Positions 15,859-23,922 of a stretch of DNA of 64,000 nucleotides are shown piece by piece. Origin of the DNA: an uncultured Bacilli bacterium (GTDB taxonomy: Bacteria > Bacillota_I > Bacilli_A > RF39 > UBA660); the NCBI GenBank assembly GCA_934149465.1, contig CAKPEZ010000003.1, forward strand, positions 62,001 to 126,000, written 5' to 3'. The notes beneath the pieces were generated by a model. It was given only the letters and a program-made list of their open reading frames with translations, had not been told where the DNA came from and ran no database searches. Numbering within the stretch: the first letter of the stretch is position 1; each line of letters opens with the position of its first letter. The translations under genes and the position numbers were made by a program.

Positions 15859-18792
15859 ATGGAAGAAGATAAAAACAAATTAGGAGGAACTAATGAAAAT
15901 GATTCTTCCGTTTCTTCATCTAATGATGATTTGGTTGATGAAAAAGAAATAGCTGATAAGGTCGGTGAAAAAATTGCTGATTCTGCTAAGGCGGCTGTAA
16001 AAGATACAGTAAAAATTGCTGGTTCTCTTGCCAAGTTATTTGGATCTGGAGGGCTTGATGCCAAATCGTGGGTTGACTTAATTGTTGCAAGTTTAGATTT
16101 GTTCATAAAGGTTATTTTACCAGTACTTTTAATTGTTGGTTTTATTCTTTTTTCAGTTTTTTCTTCTCAAACTGTTAGTTCAGAATCATCTGTAGAGAGT
16201 TGGTATAAAGATTATAAATCTGATGATGCTGATACTCCTTCTACTACGGCTACAAATAATAGTCAAAATAATTCACCTGATAAAAAAGGTGATACACCCT
16301 ATGAACAAGGAATATTTGATTATAGTTATTTATATTCCGATGATTTAGCTAATCCAACTGATAATAAAGAAAAAGAGAAACAATCTATTTACTATAATTC
16401 TGTTTTTCAGGCATATGAAATGTATAAAAATGGTAAAGCATCTGGTGGTGGATTTTGGAATAATTTAAAAAACTGGTGGACTAATTTGTTTTCTTCACCT
16501 AAGGAAGGAGTTCCACTTCTTGATAAAAATAAACCTTATAATGTTTATATAGATTTTAGCTTAATGACTTCAGCCTTGTATTCTAATCGTATGTATACTG
16601 AAACATTTACAAAAGATAAGCAAGAAAACTTTTGGAAAGCTGTAGAAAGTGCTGCTAGTAATGTTCAATATTATGATTTACATACTACAGCATTCAGAGA
16701 TAAAATTGAAAAAGAGTATTTTGAGCTTGCTTTACAAGATGATACTGATCTTACAAAAGAAGATAATGCTAAAGTAGGAATTGATGCTATTCAAATATTA
16801 TCTAAATATATGATTCAAAGGACTGAATCATATTATACAATAATAGACGATATAGCTGGTATTAGTTATGATTATACTAGAAATATTAAAATTATAAATA
16901 ATCTAGTATCTGAAGATTGTCAAAAATATTTGGTTGGTAAAGGTAGGGCTAAAGTTAAATTACATCGTGGTACTGGTGGATATAGCTGGGTTAGTGAAAA
17001 TAATTATGATGTTGATAGTGATGAATATAAAGAGTTAAGAAGTTGTAAGAGTAGATATAATATTAATAATATTGATAATGCTAAGTTTAATAGTGATGAT
17101 GATGTTATTAGTGGTTATGTTTCTAAAACTTATGCACTAAATTGTGAGGATTTTAAAGAGTATTTACTTGGTACTTATCCTACTAAAGATAGTATTGAAG
17201 AGTATGGCGGAGAAGATACTTATTTTAGTACATTTATTCCTATATATTATCATCAATATGTTATAGGAAATCATGTATCTAAAGAATCTTTTAAAGATAA
17301 AAAGGTAGAATATAAAGTAAAAATGATTGTTGATAATATCTATTCTATGTTTAATTTTTATCAGAACTCTACTGGTAATTATAGTTATTGTTCACCAAAT
17401 TATAATAGATCACAGGGTGATTTAAGCTGTGGAAATGGTTCAGTATCTGGTGGATGTAATTATGATGATTATAGTATTTATGTATATAAAGGTAGTAAAA
17501 GTAATATTATAGCAGGTCCTATGTCAATGGCTGAATATCTTACTAGAGTTTCATATGCAGAAATTGGTCATATGTTTGATGGTAGTGGTCGTGATGAAGT
17601 AGTTAAGGCTAATATGGTAATTGCTAAAACTTATATGTTATATCACCTTAATAGAGGAACAAATGGAGCGGAAGTAGATCCTTCTGCAAAATCCATTTAT
17701 GTTAAGGGTGTTGGTTCTGGTGGATTCCAAGCTTTTAAGTCAGGTAATGTACCTAGATTGGAACACTTTATGTCCCTTTATAGTAGTGTTAGTTCATATG
17801 TTCTGTTAAATAAAGATGGTGGTGGAATCTTTGATGCTAATTATGCTATGTGTACTAAAAATCTTACTAGTAAAGGTATCCAAAATATATTGTATGCTTT
17901 TGGTGATAAAGAGTATGGAAGTTCAGCAGCATTAAGGGATTTAAAAACTAGTGGTATTAATTATAAGAGTGCTAATTTTCTTGATATACTAAATTATATT
18001 ATTTCAGTTGGTGCTACTAACTATAATTGTAGTATTAATAATTACTATTCAAATGCTAAAGTTGGAACTTGTACGGATGACTTTAATGATCCAGGTTATT
18101 CTGGTGGTGGAGGTTCTGGAGAACTTGGAGATTTTACTCAGATTGATGTAACTAATTCTTTGGAATTCTATTCACAATCAACTTCATTTATCGGATTATC
18201 TGCTGGTTCAAAAATTGCTTTTGCCGGTTCTGCTCTAGATCCAACTAATAATTTATGTGCCCCAGCTTCTTTATCAATGGTTATTAATTATTTGGGAACT
18301 TTTGGACCTTTAAATTCTAGATATTCTGATAGAAGCGATCCTATTGATCTTATTAGTGGTCGTACTATAAATTCTTCTTTCTGTACTGAAAATGGAAAAA
18401 ATGGTTCTAATTGTAATAAGATGATGACAGTTGTAAAACTTGCAAAATATTTAATAGATAATGGTTTACAAGCTCCAAATGGAGGAGCAAGAGGTGCTGT
18501 TACTAATGCTAATAGTTGGATTTTATCTTTTGGAGCAAGAATGTCTCATCATGAATCTAATCCTTCAATAAGTAATATTTCTCAAAATTTAAGTGGTGGT
18601 AAGATTATAATAGGGCGTTTAATTGGTGGAAATAATCACTATATCGTTATTTATGGTGTTGAAGGAAACCAAATTTTATATCATGATCCTGGTAGTCAAA
18701 GTGGTAATAACTTAAAGACTTCAAATATAAACTCATTTGGACATAATAGTAAGAGATCACTAGGAGAATATTATGTATTTGAAAGGGCGTAA
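15859..18792 (+). CDS. Membrane-anchored wall hydrolase: SpoIID-like plus C39-like peptidase domains
   Basis: A 977-residue protein. Residues 1-70 are charged and cytoplasmic, one membrane helix follows at about 80-103, and the rest is outside. Residues about 550-660 contain a SpoIID/LytB-like segment (MSMAEYLTRVSYAEIGHM, then VKANMVIAKTYMLYHLNRG), a fold known in lytic transglycosylases. The last 200 residues look like a C39-type papain-fold peptidase: Cys at about 800 in CAPASLSMVINYL and His at about 927 in NNHYIVIYGVEG, followed by a YHDPG strand. The likely role is to open peptidoglycan for the secretion machine (VirB1-like). The region 110-540 is unrecognised. Confidence 0.75.
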   Translation: MEEDKNKLGGTNENDSSVSSSNDDLVDEKEIADKVGEKIADSAKAAVKDTVKIAGSLAKLFGSGGLDAKSWVDLIVASLDLFIKVILPVLLIVGFILFSVFSSQTVSSESSVESWYKDYKSDDADTPSTTATNNSQNNSPDKKGDTPYEQGIFDYSYLYSDDLANPTDNKEKEKQSIYYNSVFQAYEMYKNGKASGGGFWNNLKNWWTNLFSSPKEGVPLLDKNKPYNVYIDFSLMTSALYSNRMYTETFTKDKQENFWKAVESAASNVQYYDLHTTAFRDKIEKEYFELALQDDTDLTKEDNAKVGIDAIQILSKYMIQRTESYYTIIDDIAGISYDYTRNIKIINNLVSEDCQKYLVGKGRAKVKLHRGTGGYSWVSENNYDVDSDEYKELRSCKSRYNINNIDNAKFNSDDDVISGYVSKTYALNCEDFKEYLLGTYPTKDSIEEYGGEDTYFSTFIPIYYHQYVIGNHVSKESFKDKKVEYKVKMIVDNIYSMFNFYQNSTGNYSYCSPNYNRSQGDLSCGNGSVSGGCNYDDYSIYVYKGSKSNIIAGPMSMAEYLTRVSYAEIGHMFDGSGRDEVVKANMVIAKTYMLYHLNRGTNGAEVDPSAKSIYVKGVGSGGFQAFKSGNVPRLEHFMSLYSSVSSYVLLNKDGGGIFDANYAMCTKNLTSKGIQNILYAFGDKEYGSSAALRDLKTSGINYKSANFLDILNYIISVGATNYNCSINNYYSNAKVGTCTDDFNDPGYSGGGGSGELGDFTQIDVTNSLEFYSQSTSFIGLSAGSKIAFAGSALDPTNNLCAPASLSMVINYLGTFGPLNSRYSDRSDPIDLISGRTINSSFCTENGKNGSNCNKMMTVVKLAKYLIDNGLQAPNGGARGAVTNANSWILSFGARMSHHESNPSISNISQNLSGGKIIIGRLIGGNNHYIVIYGVEGNQILYHDPGSQSGNNLKTSNINSFGHNSKRSLGEYYVFERA

Positions 18793-18796
18793 TAGT

Positions 18797-19585
18797 ATGA
18801 ATAAAAAAATAATCTTGTTATTTATTTGTATATTTTGTTTATGTGGTTGCTCTGTTAAATACGAATTAACCGTTAATGATGATTTGTCATTACAAGAAGA
18901 AGTTAGATTATATGAAGAAAAATCTTTTATAAAGAATAATATTGATAGTAGTATTGATAATGGTGTAAATAAAATAATAGATTTGTATAATAGTGATGAG
19001 GATAATTTAGGAATTAATTTGCCTAATGTAGCTAATATTGATAGCGGTGATAGTTCTTCTATTTATTATAAAATTTTTAAAAATTATTCTGCTTTTGGAG
19101 ATTTTTCTTCAGTTATTTTGAAGGAATATTTTAAAGGTGTTTCTGGAATAAAAGAGGCTAATAAATATTCTATTCTTATTTCTAATTTAAATTATGATAA
19201 GATAGTAACTATGACGCAAAAATATCAATATAAGTTTAATATTGATAAGTTATATTTTTATATTACTGTTCCTTTTGAAGTGACTGAGAATAATGCTGAT
19301 TATGTTGATGGAAATTCTTATATATGGGTATTTAGTAAAGATAATTATAATAAAGATATTGAATTAGTTTTTACTTCTAAGAAAAAAGAAACTAAAAAAG
19401 AAAGTAATAATATTATAAATAATTTGATTAGTTCTACAATTGAGAGTGTAAGTGGCGGAAAAATAGATGGTGATTCTTGGCTTAAGAAAAATAAGGTTAA
19501 TTTATGTTTTAGTATTATTTTGGTAATTACTGTTGTTTGTGTTATAATTATAAGAAGAAAGATAAGGAAAGCTAATCAAGTATAG
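18797..19585 (+). CDS. Lipoprotein with C-terminal membrane helix, LppM-like (copy 1)
   Basis: A 262-residue protein with a lipoprotein signal (LCGC lipobox, Cys near residue 18) and a C-terminal membrane helix followed by a basic tail (IIRRKIRKANQV). It would be tethered at both ends. Right after the Cys comes the motif SVKYELTVNDDLSLQEEV, shared with the paralogues at 20839 and 21586 and resembling the LppM-type domain. The first Met of the frame (18773) lies inside the preceding gene; 18797 has the GAAAGGG ribosome site. Its function is unknown; location suggests a scaffold or collar of the secretion-like machine. Confidence 0.75.
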   Translation: MNKKIILLFICIFCLCGCSVKYELTVNDDLSLQEEVRLYEEKSFIKNNIDSSIDNGVNKIIDLYNSDEDNLGINLPNVANIDSGDSSSIYYKIFKNYSAFGDFSSVILKEYFKGVSGIKEANKYSILISNLNYDKIVTMTQKYQYKFNIDKLYFYITVPFEVTENNADYVDGNSYIWVFSKDNYNKDIELVFTSKKKETKKESNNIINNLISSTIESVSGGKIDGDSWLKKNKVNLCFSIILVITVVCVIIIRRKIRKANQV

Positions 19586-19598
19586 TGGAGGTGACTTT

Positions 19599-20825
19599 AT
19601 GAAAAATAAATATTTATATATTTGTTTATCGGTACTAGTTACCTCTTTTTTAGTGGGAATTAATTTAAAAAATAGTAGTATTAATACCGATAAGAAATTT
19701 GTTTATACTAACGAAAATAATAAGATGTTATTAGATTCAGTTATTACGGATACTTGTCCTGGGGCATCTTCTTGTTGTGAAACTGGTTATAACGTTATGT
19801 GTCATATGGTAGATCCGATTAAAAATTATAATGTTACTGCACAGGTTTGTGATAATAGAAGTGGTAATTATCATAAGGGGATAGATTTAACTACTAGTGG
19901 TGATGGAAAGATTTATTCGGCATTTGAAGGCACTGTTATAGCAGTAACTAATAATGGTAGCAATTGTTCTCCTTCAGCTGGAGCGTTAGCTTGTAGTCCA
20001 ATTACTTGTTCTAGTAGTAGAGGAATATCTGTTACAATAAAAATAACTAATCAATATTTTAGTGGATATACAATGCATTATATGCATATGTCAAAAAGAG
20101 TGGTTGAAATTGGCGATAAAGTAACTGTTGGACAATATATTGGTGATATTGGAAATACTGGTTGTTCAACTGGTCAACATTTACACTTTCAAATTAATAA
20201 TTTAAATAATGATCCAATAGTATTAAATGCTTATTTTATGGATAAAACTTTATATGCCTGCGGTGGTGTAATATCTGGTGGAAGTAGTGCTTCTAATAAC
20301 GGAAATATAAGCAGTGATGCTAATAAGAACATTCCTAGTTTATTAAAAGATTCTGATGGAGCTAACTATAATCCTAAAATTGGAGATTGCACTGGTAATT
20401 TAGAATCAAAATTCTTTCAAGGAATTGATTTACTTGCTAAAAACGAAAGTGATAGAGTTTATGTTTATAGTCTAGAATCTGGTGAAGTTATTGAAAATAC
20501 TTTAGATAGCTGTGGTACTGGTATTACAATAAGAACTGCAAATGGTGATCGATATAGTTATTGCCATTTAAGAAGTGGCTCTTTAAATTATAAAACAGGT
20601 GACTACGTAAATGCCAATAGCATTCTTGGTGAAATGGGTTCTAGTGGTGATGCAGAAGTAAAAAAATTATTTTTATCAGTATGGCATAATGGAAAATTTG
20701 TTGATTTGTCTAAACAGTTCTTAAAATTATATGGTGGAAAATGTTCTAATGAAAAGAATCGTTATAGTTGCCATGCTATTACTAGTATTCCTGCTAATTA
20801 TCAATGTAAAACTATGTTAAAGTGA
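19599..20825 (+). CDS. M23 peptidase with one intact and one degenerate LytM domain
   Basis: A 408-residue protein with an N-terminal signal anchor (about residues 5-24). The first LytM/M23 domain (residues about 85-205) keeps the zinc ligands: HKGIDL at about 91-96 and the closing HLHF at about 194-197. The second (about 270-375) has the same layout but reads QGIDL in place of HxGxD and LFLSVW in place of HLHFxx, so it has lost zinc ligands and is probably only structural. Many Cys suggest disulfides outside the cell. M23 enzymes cut peptidoglycan cross-bridges, fitting the adjacent wall hydrolase. Confidence 0.85.
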   Translation: MKNKYLYICLSVLVTSFLVGINLKNSSINTDKKFVYTNENNKMLLDSVITDTCPGASSCCETGYNVMCHMVDPIKNYNVTAQVCDNRSGNYHKGIDLTTSGDGKIYSAFEGTVIAVTNNGSNCSPSAGALACSPITCSSSRGISVTIKITNQYFSGYTMHYMHMSKRVVEIGDKVTVGQYIGDIGNTGCSTGQHLHFQINNLNNDPIVLNAYFMDKTLYACGGVISGGSSASNNGNISSDANKNIPSLLKDSDGANYNPKIGDCTGNLESKFFQGIDLLAKNESDRVYVYSLESGEVIENTLDSCGTGITIRTANGDRYSYCHLRSGSLNYKTGDYVNANSILGEMGSSGDAEVKKLFLSVWHNGKFVDLSKQFLKLYGGKCSNEKNRYSCHAITSIPANYQCKTMLK

Positions 20826-20838
20826 AAAGAGGGAAAAT

Positions 20839-21573
20839 ATGAAGAAAAATAAACTTAGATATTTAATATTGATATTCTCTTCTTTTTTATTATTTACTGG
20901 TTGTAGTGCTGAGTATAATTTAACTGTTTTAAATGACTTATCTTTATATGAATATATTGTTGTTACTGATGGCGAAGATAAGTATAATAAAGCTAGTGAT
21001 ATGCTATCGGCAGTTAAAGAAGAGTATGGTCATGATTACACTATTTATCAACATGTTTATGATGATGAATTTGAAACTAATATTCAATATTATGGACTCG
21101 ATGCTTTGAAAAAATATTCTTCTTATAAGGATTATTCTTCTAAAGTAGTATCTGAATATTTTGGAAACGTTTCTTTAACTAAAAGTGGAAGTAAATTTAC
21201 ATTAAAAGCAACGCCAGGAAATCAAATATCCTCTTTTATGAGTGATGTTAATTATATTAAAGCTTCTCTTGATGAGCTTACTGTTAATGTTAGTGTTCCC
21301 TTTAAAGTTATTTCTAATAATGCTGATAGTAGTAATAATAATACTTATACATGGAATTATCGTAAAGATGATTATGACCGTAAAATAGAGTTAGTGTTTG
21401 ACATCTCTGATAAAACAGATTATAATGGTAGTGTAGATAATAATGATAAAGATAGTTCTACTACAAAGAATAGTAACTCTTATTTAAAATACGTTGTAAT
21501 ATTACTTGGAGTTGTTATAGTTGGTGTTATTTGGTTCTTTATAAATAAAAGAGAGAAAAATAATTCTATTTAA
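20839..21573 (+). CDS. Lipoprotein with C-terminal membrane helix, LppM-like (copy 2)
   Basis: A 244-residue paralogue of the protein at 18797. Lipobox FTGC, then SAEYNLTVLNDLSLYEYI, a domain of about 165 residues containing the shared NVSVPFKVISNNADSSNN segment, a short Ser/Asp/Asn linker and a C-terminal helix (about residues 212-233) with a basic tail. It is thus probably anchored by both lipid and helix. It follows the M23 peptidase by 13 bases. Confidence 0.75.
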   Translation: MKKNKLRYLILIFSSFLLFTGCSAEYNLTVLNDLSLYEYIVVTDGEDKYNKASDMLSAVKEEYGHDYTIYQHVYDDEFETNIQYYGLDALKKYSSYKDYSSKVVSEYFGNVSLTKSGSKFTLKATPGNQISSFMSDVNYIKASLDELTVNVSVPFKVISNNADSSNNNTYTWNYRKDDYDRKIELVFDISDKTDYNGSVDNNDKDSSTTKNSNSYLKYVVILLGVVIVGVIWFFINKREKNNSI

Positions 21574-21585
21574 GGAGTAGATTGG

Positions 21586-22302
21586 ATGAAAAAAAAATAT
21601 ATTTTATTATCTATATTTGTACTATTATTATTATCTGGTTGTAAAGGAAATTATAATATTGAAATAAAAAATGATCTTTCTGTAAGTGAAACATTTACTA
21701 TTAATGGTGATGAACGTTTTTCTTTAGTAGGATATACACCTAGTAGTATGTTTAATACTTTAACTAATACTTATAGTGATTATTATAATTCTAGTGATTT
21801 TAATTTATATGAACTTACAAGTGATAATAATAAACTAAAAATAAATTTTAAGAAGGATTATTCTTCTTTAGATGATTATAAGAATTCATTTTATATTACG
21901 AAGTTATATAGTGGGGGATTAGAAATTACTTCTAAAGATGGAATAACTACTTTAAATAGTAATGGTAATATGGATAATTTTTGGGTATTACTTCCTGGAG
22001 ATTATGAAGATTCTCTTTTTGAAGAGGTAAAAATTTCTATTAAACTTCCTTTTAAAGTAGAAAGTAGTAATGCTGATGTTATTGATAAAGATAAAAATAT
22101 TTATACTTGGATATATGATTATCAAGAATCTGATAAAACTATCAATATAGCATTTAGTCCAGATAAAAAGTTTGTTTCTAGTAAATTTGTAATAATTAAA
22201 AACATTCTTATAATACTTGGTATACTGGCTATTTTAGGTTTAGCATCTTATTATGGCTATAAGTATTATAAGAAAAAAAATAAAGAAATAAATGAAATAT
22301 AG
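21586..22302 (+). CDS. Lipoprotein with C-terminal membrane helix, LppM-like (copy 3)
   Basis: A 238-residue third paralogue. Lipobox LSGC, then KGNYNIEIKNDLSVSETF, a domain ending in ISIKLPFKVESSNADVIDKD (compare VPFKVISNNAD in copy 2 and VPFEVTENNAD in copy 1), then a helix at about residues 203-225 and a Lys-rich tail. The linker seen in copy 2 is absent. It is 12 bases after copy 2 and 16 bases before the surface protein gene. Confidence 0.75.
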   Translation: MKKKYILLSIFVLLLLSGCKGNYNIEIKNDLSVSETFTINGDERFSLVGYTPSSMFNTLTNTYSDYYNSSDFNLYELTSDNNKLKINFKKDYSSLDDYKNSFYITKLYSGGLEITSKDGITTLNSNGNMDNFWVLLPGDYEDSLFEEVKISIKLPFKVESSNADVIDKDKNIYTWIYDYQESDKTINIAFSPDKKFVSSKFVIIKNILIILGILAILGLASYYGYKYYKKKNKEINEI

Positions 22303-22318
22303 ATAGGAGAAGAGAAGA

Positions 22319-23857
22319 ATGAAAAAGGGAACATTAATCGCTTTAATTAGTACTTTTACATTTATTGCCGTACCTAATTTTGTACGTGCAGACAAACAAG
22401 TTACTAATCAAGAAGTGGTAGAAGTGTGTGCTAGTTGTGAAGTATCTGATTTAACAGAAGCTGTTGGTCTTGTTAAAGATGGTGGGACTGTTAATTTGAA
22501 AAATGGTACTTATGCTTTAGAAGATATAGTTTTTAGTAAAAATGTAATTATTAATGGTGAAAGTAAAGAAGGAACTATAATAAAACTCGGTAAGACTATT
22601 AGTGATTGGATTACTGTTTCTCCTTCTAAAAAGCTTACTTTAAAATCTGTCACTTTAGATGGTAATAAAGAATCATATAAAGTAAATAATGCTATTAAGG
22701 TATTAGGTAGCCTTGATATTCAAGATGTTCTTATTACTAAGATTGTTTCATCTAATAACGTTGGAACTGGTATTTATTCTAGTGGAGAAAGTGATGCTGG
22801 TTCTATTAATGTAAACAATGTTACAATGAAAGATGTAGAATTTTCTGGAATTAGATTAGTTAATAGTGCTAAGAATGTAAATACTATTATAGATAATTTT
22901 ACTTATGTAGGTAGAGGTACTATTAATGATCAGCGTCAATATGGAATTATCGTTGAAGATGGTCGTCAAGCCAAAATAGCTAATTCTAATATTAGTGGTT
23001 GCTTAAATGATGGTGATGAGATTGGAAATAGATCAGCTGGTATTTGGGTACATGGTGGAATGCCTACTTTACCTTCTAATAGTTATTTATCTTGTCATGA
23101 AGAAATATTAGAAGAATATCGTTCTTTTACTACTCCTAAATGTTCTTCTGTAACAAATGTTTATGTTGAAACTAGTGATTTAACTAATAATTCTTTTTCA
23201 TTATATATTGGAAAAGAAGAACAAGATGATGCTGCAGTAGTGGTTCGTTATAGTAAACTAAAAAATGTTGCTATAAGAGATAAATCTTATATAGATTCAA
23301 TATATAATTATTGGGAAGGCGCTACTAAAGAATTGGATGTTTATTCTAAAATTGTTACAGATCGTACAACTAGTGAAAATCCAGTAATAATTTTTAAATT
23401 ACTTACAGATGGTTTTTATAGAAGTGCTTCTGCGGCAATTAATAAAAGTCCAATATTAAATTTTGCGTTAAATAATGATAATTTAGAGTTTACTAAGGGA
23501 AATGACTATGATATTAGCTCTTATGTTAATGTAGGAGAAAATATGTTTAGAGATGTTTCTATTAGTGATACTACTGAAAAAGATACTTTTATGAACAATG
23601 TTTGGAAATTTGTAAATTTAACTTCTAATAATTCTAATGTAGTTGGTGTTAATGGTAGAAAATTAAATGCTTTAAATGAAGGAACTACAACTATAAAAGT
23701 TGATGTTACAGGATATAATTCCTTAGTAATTGGAACAAATGTTTTAAGTGGAAATCCTCAAACATCTGATATTCCAGTAATTATTATTTGTTTTGTTGGT
23801 TTAATTGGATTAGGATATGGAATTTATAAAGTAAATCAAACTAAATATGATTATTAA
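22319..23857 (+). CDS. Sortase-anchored beta-helix surface protein (NPQTS motif)
   Basis: A 512-residue exported protein with an N-terminal signal peptide (cleavage near VRADK). The middle (about residues 40-330) has the repeated strand pattern of a right-handed beta-helix, pectin-lyase-like fold (for example GTVNLKNGTYALEDIVF, NVIINGES, KLTLKSVTLDGN). The C-terminus is a sorting signal: NPQTS at about residues 479-483, a hydrophobic helix and a short charged tail. NPQT-type motifs are those of sortase B-like enzymes. It is likely a wall-attached adhesin or glycan-binding protein at the distal end of the locus; no catalytic residues are recognised. Confidence 0.75.
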   Translation: MKKGTLIALISTFTFIAVPNFVRADKQVTNQEVVEVCASCEVSDLTEAVGLVKDGGTVNLKNGTYALEDIVFSKNVIINGESKEGTIIKLGKTISDWITVSPSKKLTLKSVTLDGNKESYKVNNAIKVLGSLDIQDVLITKIVSSNNVGTGIYSSGESDAGSINVNNVTMKDVEFSGIRLVNSAKNVNTIIDNFTYVGRGTINDQRQYGIIVEDGRQAKIANSNISGCLNDGDEIGNRSAGIWVHGGMPTLPSNSYLSCHEEILEEYRSFTTPKCSSVTNVYVETSDLTNNSFSLYIGKEEQDDAAVVVRYSKLKNVAIRDKSYIDSIYNYWEGATKELDVYSKIVTDRTTSENPVIIFKLLTDGFYRSASAAINKSPILNFALNNDNLEFTKGNDYDISSYVNVGENMFRDVSISDTTEKDTFMNNVWKFVNLTSNNSNVVGVNGRKLNALNEGTTTIKVDVTGYNSLVIGTNVLSGNPQTSDIPVIIICFVGLIGLGYGIYKVNQTKYDY

Positions 23858-23873
23858 TGTTTAAAAGATAAAT

Positions 23874-23922
23874 AAAATACTCACTATATACATAGAATAT
23901 ATGTAGAAAGGGGTATTTTTTT
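23874..23922 (+). promoter_or_regulatory. Hairpin with T-run overlapping the clpC ribosome site
   Basis: AAAATACTC pairs with GGGTATTTT (one G-T pair), with an inner TACAT / ATGTA stem, and seven T end at the clpC ATG. The clpC ribosome site AAAGGGG lies in the 3' arm. It could be the terminator of the preceding gene, a translational switch, or both. Confidence 0.45.

Noticed and set aside
8128..23857. Integrative conjugative element
   Set aside because: No integrase, relaxase, oriT-like inverted repeats, att repeats or tRNA boundary is visible, and composition matches the flanking housekeeping genes.
23858..23922. CtsR operator before clpC
   Set aside because: No GGTCAAA-type direct heptads are present; only the hairpin described.
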